Positions 11,756 through 23,300 of a DNA stretch of 64,000 bases are shown here, piece by piece. This DNA comes from Lineus longissimus (lineage: Eukaryota > Nemertea > Pilidiophora > Heteronemertea > Lineidae). Both the position numbers and the translations under genes were made by a program. Numbering within the stretch: position 1 is the stretch's first letter; each line of letters starts with the position of its first letter. The stretch covers positions 3,415,001 to 3,479,000 of the forward strand of contig NC_088326.1 of NCBI RefSeq assembly GCF_910592395.1, in the 5' to 3' direction. The notes beneath the pieces were generated by a model that was not told the DNA's origin, searched no databases, and worked only from the letters and a program-made list of their open reading frames with translations.

Positions 11756-12534
11756 TCGTGCAACACAAATATTGTATCTTTTATATACGTGGTGGATACA
11801 GCTAATCAATCGTATATTCGTATGTATATTGTACGAATACGGCATGTGAAAATAATTCTAATTTTACAACCGTTTGTCTTTATCATTACTCTCATTTCAT
11901 TTGTGTAAGGTCAGTGACATACAATGTTGGCCCAAGGAGTATTATTAGACTTGTCGTTCGGCTGATCAACCATTTTGGCAATACTGTAAACTGACAAAGT
12001 TTCGCGCCGTTTTATTTCGAGTTTCCAAGTCGCAAAAATTTCCGAAAAAAACTAAATTTTCACGATTTTTTTGAGGATGACGAAATTTCTCTCGGTATTT
12101 CGATATAAGAGAATATTTTTTCGCGGTGTTTATGTTCGCGAGTTTAAACTATTCACGAAACTCGCGAAAATAAAACGCCGTGAAAATTTAGATGGCTGTG
12201 ACCGATGCAGTACATACATATATGAGGCGTATTTATGCCTAAAATCAACTGACCTTATGCGAATGAATATAGAGTATTTAAATACGTGTAAAGCAGAAAT
12301 GGTTCAAATACTGTCCAGCAAACTGTCCATCAAATACCGTCAAGCAAACAAACCCGTCCGATCGAATTTGAAATAACAGTGAAGATCTTTTTTTTAGTGA
12401 AGAACTGTAAAACAAATTTAAATATATACATGTATGCACTCTAAAATAGCTTGTACCGCTAGTGGCCAGGCCACGAGTTAATGTATTCCAGGTAGATATC
12501 CTGCTGAGCCGAGTGGGCTGTGTTTAGGTCATGG

Positions 12535-12960
12535 TTGTCAGCTTAATACTTATGGGTTGTCAGCTTAACACTTTGAATGTTGTGAGCTAAACACAATGAG
12601 ACTTAGTGTTGTCAGCTTAACACTTATGGGTTGTCAGCTTAACACTTTGAATGTTGTGAGCTAAACACAATAAGACTTAGTGTTGTCAGCTTAACACTTG
12701 TCAGCTTAACACTGTGAATGTTGTGAGCTAAACACAATAAGACTTAGTGTTGTCAGCTTAACACTTGTCAGCTTAACACTGTGAATGTTGTGAGCTAAAC
12801 ACAATAAGACTTAGTGTTGTCAGCTTAACACTTGTCAGCTTAACACTGTGAATGTTGTGAGCTAAACACAATAAGACGTAGTGTTGTCAGCTTAACACAA
12901 AAATCGTTCTGAGCTTAACACTTTAAGAGTTGTCAGCCTAACATTTTAAGTATTTTCTGA
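12535..12960. repeat. Minisatellite, 67-bp unit
   Basis: Units built from TTGTCAGCTTAACACTT, GTGAATGTTGTGAGC and TAAACACAATAAGACTTAG; GTGAATG recurs at 12714, 12781 and 12848, giving a 67-bp period. The following stretch 13000-13450 has a looser GATAACACTATAAGAGT repeat that looks like an older, decayed relative. 13460-14630 has nothing I recognise. Confidence 0.9.
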
Positions 12961-14639
12961 GTCATCACGATCAGCCCGTGGCATTTTGGTGGTTTATACG
13001 TGGGTTGATAACACTAATACCTGAGTAAAATTGAAATAAAACACTTATTACTAATAAAACTTTCGTCAATTATGCTCAACACTTTAACTTTCGTCAATTA
13101 TGCTCAACACTTAGAGTCATAACGCTGAAGCTAATCAAATGATAACTCTGAGCGTTGTAATACTCCGAGTGATAACACTAAGAGAGTGATAACACCATAA
13201 GATGGATAACACTATGAAACTGATGACACTATAAGAGTGATAACACTATAAGTTTGGTAACACTATGTAATTGATAAAAAACTTTAAGAGTAACATCACT
13301 TGCTGAGATAAACGCCCACAGTGCTAACGCTTCGACTTATAACGTAACAGCAATAATTCAGTAGCAGTTACATAGGCCTACACTAGTTCACCGATAACAC
13401 CATAAAAGTGATGACACTATAAGATTGATAACACTATGATATTGAGAACACTTGCTGAGATATAAACCCATGCTGACGCATAGACCAATAACATTCATAG
13501 CATTTAATAATTTTGTAATCAGTTACATACTCTTTCATACAACTTTTTCCGAGACGTACCAAGGCCAGGGAGGCTTCCATCTCGTGCGTGAGCGATAGAA
13601 AAAGTGCCGGTGACACCAATTTGTGCGATGACACTGACGTCAAGTTACGGCCTGACGTTTGTGCCTACCTCGCAGTAATTAAAGAAGTGGTCGTATAGCT
13701 GTGAAAGTCAAGTATCTGAAGCCATCTTTTGTGCCATATCGATATTAGAATACTAGTTGTTAAATGGAAGTTTAGATTTGTGAACAGTAATATCTAAAGG
13801 CCGATTTTATGCCTTCATAACTCAAATTTGAAATGTCTGATTTTGTATATTTACCAGCAAACAAAGGAACTAAAAGGACGGCCATGATTTAAGGCTGTGG
13901 GTAATATTAGTTGATTTTTCAATATTTTATCATAATGTTATAAACACTAGTTCATGTAGTAGAGTAGAGAAATGTTTCATATTTTTAATCGCTTTGCATT
14001 ATGATACAATAGTCTATCTTTTGTAAGACCGGATATGTAAATAAATTAACTGTATAGAATCCACTTCTGCTTTTATTCTTTGTCATAAATATTCCCGGTA
14101 GAATATATAGGCCACGTCACCTGAAGATCATGATACCGCTAGAAAATGTAGGGCTTAGATCACTATTAACTGTTCAGTAGTACCATGGGACAAATGTGAT
14201 GAAATTTAAAAAAGCCCTGTCATGCCTAAATACTGCCTGGAATGTTAGTTATTTGCTTTCCAAATATCATTTTAGGCTTTTTTATTTTAAATGATATCAA
14301 CTAACAGGATTCAGGTCGCTCTTGAGATAGGAACTCTTTTTCTAGATTTTACGGGGTCGGAAAGATATTCTCTCACAGGCAGTAAACACGGCCCCGCATC
14401 GTGTCATATTCTGGCATGTCTCACAAAAACGCTAATAAAACAATTTAGAATAATTGGAACTTTCTAAAATTCACTTATGACATTGACCAAATATAGGACT
14501 ATATTTCTGCAAAGTTTGATGAAAATTGCAGCAATGAGTTATTTTTGAATCACGAAAATGTATGTACACAAAATGTACACGGACTTTATAGCAGATTAAA
14601 TTGTGTACTGAGCCCTGTATGTACAAGAAGTCATGTCAC

Positions 14640-16822
14640 AGGCGTACTCACGTGCTTTGTCATACTACACCAAGGCGGCAGCACTATACGGTGCCCCAGT
14701 TCGCGCAAGGCGAATTCAAATTCAAATTCAAATTCAAGGCGAATGTAGAAGGCATATCACAGACGTACGTGCTTCGTCATACTACACCAAGGTGGCAGCA
14801 CTATACGGTGCCCCAGTTCGCACAAGGAGACTGTATCACAGACGTACTTACGTGTTTCATCATACAACACCAAGGTGGCAGCACTATACGGTGCACCAGT
14901 TCCCACAAGGAGACCGTGGAAGACGTATCACAGACGTACTTACGTGCTTCGTCATACTACACCAAGGTGGCAGCACTATACGGCGCCCTAGTTCACACAC
15001 GGAGACTGTAGAAGACATATCACAGACGTACTTACGTGCTTTGTCATACTACACCAAGGTGGCAGCACTATACGGTGCCCCAGTTCGCTCACGGAGACTG
15101 TAGAAGGCATATCACAGACGTACTTACGTGCTTCGTCATACTTCACCAAGGTGGCAGCACTATACGGTGCCCCAGTTCGCTCACGGAGACTGTAGAAGGC
15201 ATATCACAGACGTACTTACGTGCTTCGTCATACTTCACCAAGGTGGCAGCACTATACGGTGCCCCAGTTCGCACAAGGAGACTGTAGAAGGCATAACACA
15301 GACGTACTTACGTTCTTCGTCATACTTCACCAAGGTGGCAGCACTATACGGTGCCCCAGTTCGCACAAGGAGACTGTAGAAGGCATATCACAGGCGCACG
15401 TACGTACTTCGTCATACTACACCAAGTGGCAGCACTATACGGTGCCCCAGTTCGCACAAGGAGACTGTAGAAGGCATATCACAGACAGACTTACGTGCTT
15501 CGTCATACTACACCAAGGTGGCAGCACTATACGGTGCCCCAGTTCGCATAAGGAGACTGTAGAAGGCATATCACAGACAGACTTACGTGCTTCGTCATAC
15601 TACACCAAGGTGGCAGCACTATACGGTGCCCCAGTTCGCACAAGGAGACTGTGGAAGACGTATCACAGGCGTACTTACGTACTTCGTCATGCTACACCAA
15701 GGTGGCAGCACTATACGGTGCCCCAGTTCGCACACGGAGACTGTAGAAGGCATAACACAGACGGACGTACGTGCTTCGTCATACTACACCAAGGTGGCAG
15801 CACTATACGGTGCCCCAGTTCGCACACGGAGACTGTAGAAGGCATAACATAGACGGACTTACGTGCTTCGTCATATTACACCAAGGTGGCAGCACTATAC
15901 GGTGCCCCAGTTCGCACAAGGAGACTGTGGAAGACGTATCACAGGCGTACTTACGTACTTCGTCATACTACACCAAGGTGGCAGCACTATACGGTGCCCC
16001 AGTTCGCACACGGAGACTGTAGAAGGCATAACACAGACGGACTTACGTGCTTCGTCATATTACACCAAGGTGGCAGCACTATACGGTGCCCCAGCTCTTG
16101 TACCTTTCTTAGTAAGAAAATTCATTCATTCATTCATTCATGTTCGCACAAGGAGAGGGCAGACGTACTTACGTGCTTCGTCATACTACACCAAGGTGGC
16201 AGCACTATACGGTTAGTAATTTAGCCCCACAGCAGGTATATGGTAGGTCCGGACCGTATGGTGTCGCCCCCTATTATCAGATTCTGTTGTGCAAAGTTTA
16301 TTTTATTACTGTTGATATAGTTGTACACGTTGTATCATTCATTTGTAATAAACAGGATTAAGCATATTTTAGTTTTGTTATTACTATGTGGGGCCTACAT
16401 AGATATTTGTAAAAAGCCCCAGTTCGCACAAGGAGACTGTAGAAGGCATATCACAGACGTACTTACGTGCTTCGTCATACTACACCAAGGTGGCAGCACT
16501 ATACGGTTAGTAATTTAGCCCCACAGCAGGTATATGGTAGGTCCGGACCGTATGGTGTCGCCCCCTATTATCAGATTCTGTTGTGCAAAGTTTATTTTAT
16601 TACTGTTGATATAGTTGTACACGTTGTATCATTCATTTGTAATAAACAGGATTAAGCATATTTTAGTTTTGTTATTACTATGTGGGGCCTACATAGATAT
16701 TTGTAAAAAGCCCCAGTTCGCACAAGGAGACTGTAGAAGGCATATCACAGACGTACTTACGTGCTTCGTCATACTACACCAAGGTGGCAGCACTATACGG
16801 TGCCCCAGTTCGCACAAGGAGA
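14640..16822. repeat. Satellite, 92-bp unit, about 22 copies
   Basis: Unit contains ACTTACGTGCTTCGTCATAC, ACCAAGGTGGCAGCACTATA and CCAGTTCGCACAAGGAGACT. The period is exactly 92 bp over most of the array (for example 15036, 15128, 15220). Since 92 is not a multiple of three the open frames shift each unit. At the right, two copies are interrupted by a 200-bp insert and the whole 294-bp block is itself duplicated (16213 onward and 16507 onward, nearly identical). Confidence 0.95.
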
Positions 16823-18080
16823 CTGTCCTCGGCAAACCTGTCGCTCGGTTGTGTCACAACAAGAGTCCTTGCGACTGTATTGGCATCTGCTGGAAAATGA
16901 GTTCGTCCATTTGAGGAGACTGACCTTGCCTAACACTAACAGGTCTCGGACCTGTGTCACAACAGGTGTTCTTGTCGACCAGGTGAAGATGGCCTTGTCG
17001 GCCTGAGGAGATTGTCCTGGCTGCTGCTTGAGAAAGGATTCGTATGTGGAAGTGACTGTCCTTCTCTGACCTGTGTCTAGCTTGTCGCACAACAGGGGTC
17101 TTTATTGGTGTAGAGGTAGAAACTCTCCTCCTAAAAAGCGTCCGGCCCAATTGTGTTCTGACGAAGTATGGTACAATGTATGGTTTTTAAACCTCCACAT
17201 CGCGTGGGAAAGGTACTGGCACCTGCTAGAGGATTCGCAGACTGTTCTTAGCTGACCTGTCTCTAGGTTGTAGTACAAGAGCCCGTGTCGGCCAGGGGAG
17301 GATTTCATTGTCAGCTGCTTGGGAAAGGATTCATCCATTGTGACATACCCTGGAGATGGGTCACCCTACTTGAAGTATCTCTAGCCACAAGAGGAGTCCT
17401 TGCCGGCCATGGGGAGATTGTCCAAGCATCTGCTAGAGAAAAGATGCGCACGTGCAGGAGACTGTCCTTACTTGGTCTGTCGGTCAGGGGTAGATTGTCC
17501 TGCCTGCTGCTTGAGAAAGGATTCACACTGGTAGGAGACTCTCCTCCAGCTAGTGCCACACCAGGAGACCTTTCAGACCAGGGAAGACTGTACTGGCATC
17601 TGCTGGAGGAAGGCTATGCACTTACAAGAGACATAGCTGTCCTTATTTGGACTTGCCGGCAAGATTGTACTTACATCTTGCTGGAGAAATGATTTGAGCT
17701 TGGCGGAGGCTGTCCTTATCTGACCTGTCTTTAGCTTATATCACAACAGGTGTCCTTGCCGGCCAAATCGTGCTGGGGGAAGAATGTCCTTATATGAATT
17801 GTCTCGAGGTCGGCCAAGGGGGAGAAGGAGGTTTTTCTGGCTTGGAGGAGATGGTCTTTGCATCTACTGGAGGAAGGATTAGCACTTAGGGGTGACTGTC
17901 CTAATCCTCCCTCCTGTCTCTAGCCTGTGTTTTATAAACTAATTATCTTTTTGAGACTGTCCTAACCTGACATGTCTTAATGTTGGGCTACAAGAGGTGG
18001 CGATGAGTTTTTTCAGCATTGGGGAAATATTGTCCTTGCGTCAACGAGAGAAAGGATTCGCACTTGGAGGAGACTGTCCT
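16823..18080. repeat. Degenerate repeat field (GGAGACTGTCCTTG type)
   Basis: Phrases like GGAGACTGTCCTT, GACCTGTCTCTAGC, CACAACAGGTGTCCTTG, GGCATCTGCTGGAGAAAGGA recur in the same order every 100-200 bp but with much divergence. It starts where the 92-bp satellite ends and shares GGAGACTGT with it, so it may be an older part of the same array. Confidence 0.7.
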
Positions 18081-18359
18081 TGTCTAGATGGTCTCTGGAG
18101 GTGTCAACAACATGTCGTCGTCGTCTTCGTCGTAAATCAATTTCACCCATCACAGTCATGTATTTACCACAGCTTCACAGTTCAGTACGGACTGTGGATG
18201 AATACATGTCTCTGCCCTTTAACTACTATACCGAGACATTATTGTGGCAGGCACTCTATGGACCAAGTCACAGCCTGGCCATGTTAAATTCAATGCTGGG
18301 ACGTCTACATTTTATTGCTCATTTTTCACCCTGATTGCGACTATACTAAGGACACTCTT

Positions 18360-19300
18360 GTAGCACAGGCACACTGTGGACATTGTCACAACCTGGCCAA
18401 GTCAGATGCAATGGTGGGATGTCCACATTCTTTTATTGCACTCTGAGAGAGGACATTCTAAGAGCACAGAAAAACTGTGAGACATTGTCACAACCTGGCC
18501 AAGTTAGATGCAATGGTGGGATGTCCACATTCTTTTATTGCACTCTGAGAGAGGACATTCTAAGAGCACAGGAACACTGTGAGACATTGTCACAACCTGG
18601 CCAAGTTAGATGCAATGGTGGGATGTCCACATTCTTTTATTGCACTCTGAGAGGACATTCTTAGAGCACAGGAAAACTGTGGACATTGTCACAACCTGGC
18701 CAAGTTAGATGCAATGGTGGGATGTCCACATTCTTTTATTGCACTCTGAGAGGACATTCTTAGAGCACAGGAACACTGTGAGACATTGTCACAACCTGGC
18801 CAAGTTAGATGCAATGGTGGGATGTCCACATTCTTTTATTGCACTCTGAGAGGACATTCTTAGAGCACAGGAAAACTGTGGACATTGTCACAACCTGGCC
18901 AAGTTAGATGCAATGGTGGGATGTCCACATTCTTTTATTGCACTCTGAGAGGACATTCTTAGAGCACAGGAACACTGTGAGACATTGTCACAACCTGGCC
19001 AAGTTAGATGCAATGGTGGGATGTCCACATTCTTTTATTGCACTCTGAGAGGACATTCTTAGAGCACAGGAAAACTGTGGACATTGTCACAACCTGGCCA
19101 AGTTAGATGCAATGGTGGGATGTCCACATTCTTTTATTGCACTCTGAGAGGACATTCTTAGAGCACAGGAACACTGTGAGACATTGTCACAACCTGGCCA
19201 AGTTAGATGCAATGGTGGGATGTCCACATTCTTTTATTGCACTCTGAGAGGACATTCTTAGAGCACAGGAACACTGTGAGACATTGTCACAACCTCGTAA
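18360..19300. repeat. Satellite with alternating 99- and 100-bp monomers
   Basis: GACATTGTCACAACCTGG recurs at 18379, 18481, 18583, 18682, 18782, 18881, 18981, 19080, 19180 and 19280. Spacings are 102, 102, 99, 100, 99, 100, 99, 100, 100. Monomers ending GAAAACTGTG and GAACACTGTGA alternate, so the real unit is a 199-bp dimer. A diverged two-copy relative lies inverted at 42420-42610. Confidence 0.95.
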
Positions 19301-19341
19301 ACTCGATAGAAAAACAGACGCAAAGAAAATTCAACACAATG

Positions 19342-19347
19342 TTTATT
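19342..19347 (-). terminator. Candidate polyadenylation signal of ADAM17 gene
   Basis: TTTATT on the plus strand, AATAAA on the minus strand, 957 bp downstream of the ADAM17 stop codon and just before the satellite. It would give a 3' UTR of about 1 kb. Signal choice is inferred from position only. Confidence 0.4.
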
Positions 19348-19569
19348 TCATAAAAATTGAGCATAACAGTACACTTGATGTTACATGTACATGAATTCGG
19401 TAAATTTGCATTCACATTGGCTAAGATTGTCAAAGTAGTGAGCCGCAAGAGGCTTGAAAAGAAATTAACGAAATGTACACAGAATTCGATTTCCCAAATC
19501 GGCTGTATATGTGTATACGAGTATTTACAAAATAGCATAATTTATTCATTTCTTAGAACATATATACAT

Positions 19570-19702
19570 ACATTGGAACCTCCCATAGCGGACACCTCTC
19601 TATTGAGGAACCCAAAATGGTTGTTTCCGTTCAATTTGACCTCTCTAATCAGGACACCTCTCTATTAAGGACAGCACTCCCTAATAGAGAGGTTCTACTG
19701 TA
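19570..19702. mobile_element. MITE family A, copy 1
   Basis: Runs from TTGGAACCTCCCATAGCGG to TAGAGAGGTTCTACTGTA. Family A has inverted ends (TACAGTGGAACCTCTC), a TA at each boundary, and internal repeats of ACCTCTCTATTAAGGACA with a central TTTCCATTCAATTTGACC block. This copy lies in the ADAM17 3' UTR region. Confidence 0.85.
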
Positions 19703-19984
19703 TATAGATAGATATAGATAGGGAATATCACATTCTGCTTTGCATTGTCTATAATGATTCTATTTTACATCAATAGATACTTTCTAATCATTCTAATAAG
19801 TAATTATCTTTTGAAGACATGATCTATCTAAGATAGACAAAAACAAAATGATTATGTAAACATACTAAAGAGAATGAGCACAGATTGTCAAATGTAGAAA
19901 AAGTTCATTTAAATACACAAGTAATATGATTTTACAAAATTTTAGCACATAAATTGTCATCCTTTCCAATATCAACATCTTCTC

Positions 19985-20262
19985 AGTTATGGTAATGAGC
20001 AATGTCTCCTAAATTATGGTAATGAGCAATTATGTCTCCTAAATTATGGTAATGAGCAATTATGTCTCCTAAATTATGGTAATGAGCAATTATGTCTCTT
20101 CAGTTATGCTAATGAGCAATGTCTCCTTAGCTATGGTAATGAGCAATGCCTCCCAAATCATGGTAATGAGTGTCTCCTCAGTTATGGTAATGAGCAATGC
20201 CTCCCAAATCATGGTAATGAGGAGTGTCTCCTCAGTTATGGTAATGAGCAATTATGTCACTC
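19985..20262. repeat. Minisatellite, 30-bp unit, in ADAM17 3' UTR
   Basis: Nine or so copies of TTATGGTAATGAGCAATTAT plus GTCTCCTAAA; the spacing is 30 bp in the intact part. It ends 42 bp downstream of the ADAM17 stop codon on the minus strand, so it should be transcribed in the 3' UTR. Confidence 0.9.
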
Positions 20263-20303
20263 ATTATCAGGGTAACAACAGAAGACGCTCTGATCCACAA
20301 AAA

Positions 20304-23300
20304 CTAGACATATGTCATGTGATCCACTGAATCACTTGGAACTGGTAATAATTTGTGTAGATATCGTACAAAGCCACTGGTCATCCTTTGCATGTCTTGT
20401 GCTGGTTTTAGTCTCACTTTACTGCGTTTGTTATCTGGGTTAAGGCTTGTGTTCTGAAATTATAAGAAAGAAGACGCATGAGTGTCTAATACCAGGAGGG
20501 GATGCCTTCTTTTGGCGATTTCACAAACAATGTGACCTCGATTCTTTTCGATTTCATATAGAAAATGCAACAGTTGAACAATGTTTCATCTGAAACTTAT
20601 AAGTATCTGAAATCCAGATTGCCAGAACCATCGCAGAAAATACATCACCAAGAATGAGCAATTTCTTTTGAAATATTGACAAATGTCCCTGGTCATTTGG
20701 GCCTCTTTTGTAAAGTGCAATTTTCTCGTGAAATGGATTATAATGCGACACGTTTTAAAGTGCCCAGCAGAGTAGTGATTTTTGTTGCAGTGACCTACAT
20801 TCACAGTCACGTGCGACTGTCTCCATCTCCAGTGGTCACTGCAGGTACCTGCGACAAGAATTGACCATCGCTGCAACCTGGGATCAACGTCAAACCCGTT
20901 TAATATTATCGCCTCTTGCTGTCAGAAGCAAGTGACAGATCACTTATTTGCAGTGAAAATATGCAATCACATCAACTTGTGATCATTTTGGGCAATCAAT
21001 TTGACACCTGTAATAAAGACAGCAATTCTCAGTCCCGAGGGCGTCCTTATTAGAGAGGTTCTACTGTATTACCTTTCCACTGTGCCAGTCTATTATATTC
21101 TCTTCTTCTTGTTGACGTTTTTTATCCTGAAAAATAAACCAGTCCTACTTAGCGTCACTGCCAGTTACAAAAATGTGTGCATTATCACTGGATGAGCCAG
21201 GTGATGATTGTCAGCTATGTCAATTACCTTGGGGTTTTTCCGTCCCAAGGTCCGCTACCAGGGAATGCTTGAAATGCATGCAATGTATTACAAGACCACT
21301 CATTTATGAAGACATAGGCATTTTTTTCCCGCCAATCATATAGTTTATTTATTAGTTATTCATGTTTCCAGAAGAAAGGGTATTGGCCGATAATGGCATA
21401 ACCTCCTTATAAAGGACATCTCTCTGTCACGGACACTAACAGCCAGTCTCATGGGAGTCCGCTATAGAGAGGTACTCACAAAATGGCTTAAGGTACAGCT
21501 CGCGGGAATCCAGATGATGACAGACAACAGCAGAATTGTACCAATTAAATTATCTCGCATGAATTTCACTGAAAAGGAAGAAGAAACAATAAAGAAAATG
21601 GGCCAATATCATGAAATACAACTCAACCAGTGCAAAGAAGAGTCACTGAGCAATAAGATGATATATATTTACATTTATTAGGTCAGTTCAAAGCATTCTT
21701 TCGTGCCACTATCCTTATCTTTCTACAAGAAACAAATTGGTCTATGTAGCAGTCTATTAAAGGCAGTATACATCTCCCTAGAATACAGATTTGCTGCGAG
21801 CATGGTAAAAATGATCCCAGAGATTCAAAAATCACAGGGAGACTCTATTTTCAACTACATTTGAACCATTTTAGCAATGTTCTTTTACTCTGAGATGGCC
21901 CTGGGCATTTGCGGTATAAGACGTCATGAGGCAATGCATGGTGTGACGTCATCTCATGATGCCATTGATGACACAAATGGTCCTTAAATTGCACTTACTG
22001 ACAAGATCTATTGATAAGTTCTCTATGATTCTCCAAAATCGTTGTATCATGTCTTCAACCTGCACCTCACAGATGCCCTAGGGGAATAATAACAATGCTC
22101 TTAATTACTCTGCTGGTTCTTTAAAGGCTGACGCCGTTCGTTAAATTTTTGAAATTCGTATTTGAATTTGAAAATTTTTGAAAATATGCACTTGAAACAA
22201 ATTTCAACATTGCCATTGTGTAAACAGTAGACAAATACTTTAAGTACCATGTTTCGTGTGCATGATAACTACACAACGGCATTGTGCAAAACTGCATTTC
22301 TATTTCCCTGGACCACCAGTAATTACAAACGAAATATCCCTTTAAGTCAATGATACTATTGTCGATATCTGACCATAAACCTCAACGTCAAGTCAGCAGA
22401 GCTTCGGAAAATAACTTCTGGTGCGAAATTGAAATTGAAATTGTTTTCACCTCTTCGCAGTATCCATGGACACACGGACGACCGTTCGACAAATTCATAT
22501 ATTTTCCTTCTCGATTCATTTTTGGTGCACAGGAGGCGTTAGTGTTCTTCTCCATACAGCAGATCTGGCACGACTGCTCAACTGGAACGAGAAAATACAA
22601 CATTGACACCCTGGGGAGTCTGTTGCCCATCTTACCGAGAATCAAGTGATTCAGTGGTAGGCTCTCCAACTTACAGGGGGTGTTAGTGTTCTTTTGCATA
22701 TAGCAGATCTGGCATGATTGCTCAACTGAAAGGGAAAGGAAGTTTTTCTACGAGCATTGGTACTTCCTAAATCAATATTGACTGAGCAAATTTCTGCCAA
22801 ATTCCTAGATTTCAAAACTGCGGCAGGACTGAGCACTACTAGATCTGCAGTGGTACACGCTGCCAGGTCCATGGGACTTTTCAAGCATAAAGAAATGTCA
22901 CGTACCGGTGTCGCAAGCGCAAGGCTCATAATCCTCTCCGATCACCTCACAGAAGGGTCTACATACCCCATGGAAGCAAGATCCACTGAAATTTTAAATA
23001 GAGGATTTCAATAGTCCACAATATACATGGATACTTAAACCACAAAGTGTTGTTACGATATTCAGAAATAATGTTACATCGTAACTGTCTAAATTTCTCT
23101 GTTTTTCTTGACCGCTCTGATGTATCTGTCGTTTGTCAAATGCCCTACTATGTTTAGGGTTCCTGCCATATCCTCAACATTTTTTGTGCCTTGGCCGTTG
23201 CCATGGCAATGCATGTGTTCCAGGATGAACGAATTTTGAAGCCCTGAACTTATGTGAGTTCTAGTAGCAAAGCAAATTCAAAAGTACAGTGGACCTCTCT

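Noticed and set aside
14601-15852. Overlapping open frames of 80-210 codons resembling TPR motifs (YYTKAAALYGAPV)
   Set aside because: The 92-bp unit shifts frame each copy, there are no splice sites or start context, and all frames are similarly open.
18360-19300. Evenly spaced repeats as a CRISPR array
   Set aside because: The whole 99/100-bp unit is repeated with no unique spacers, and the DNA is plainly eukaryotic.
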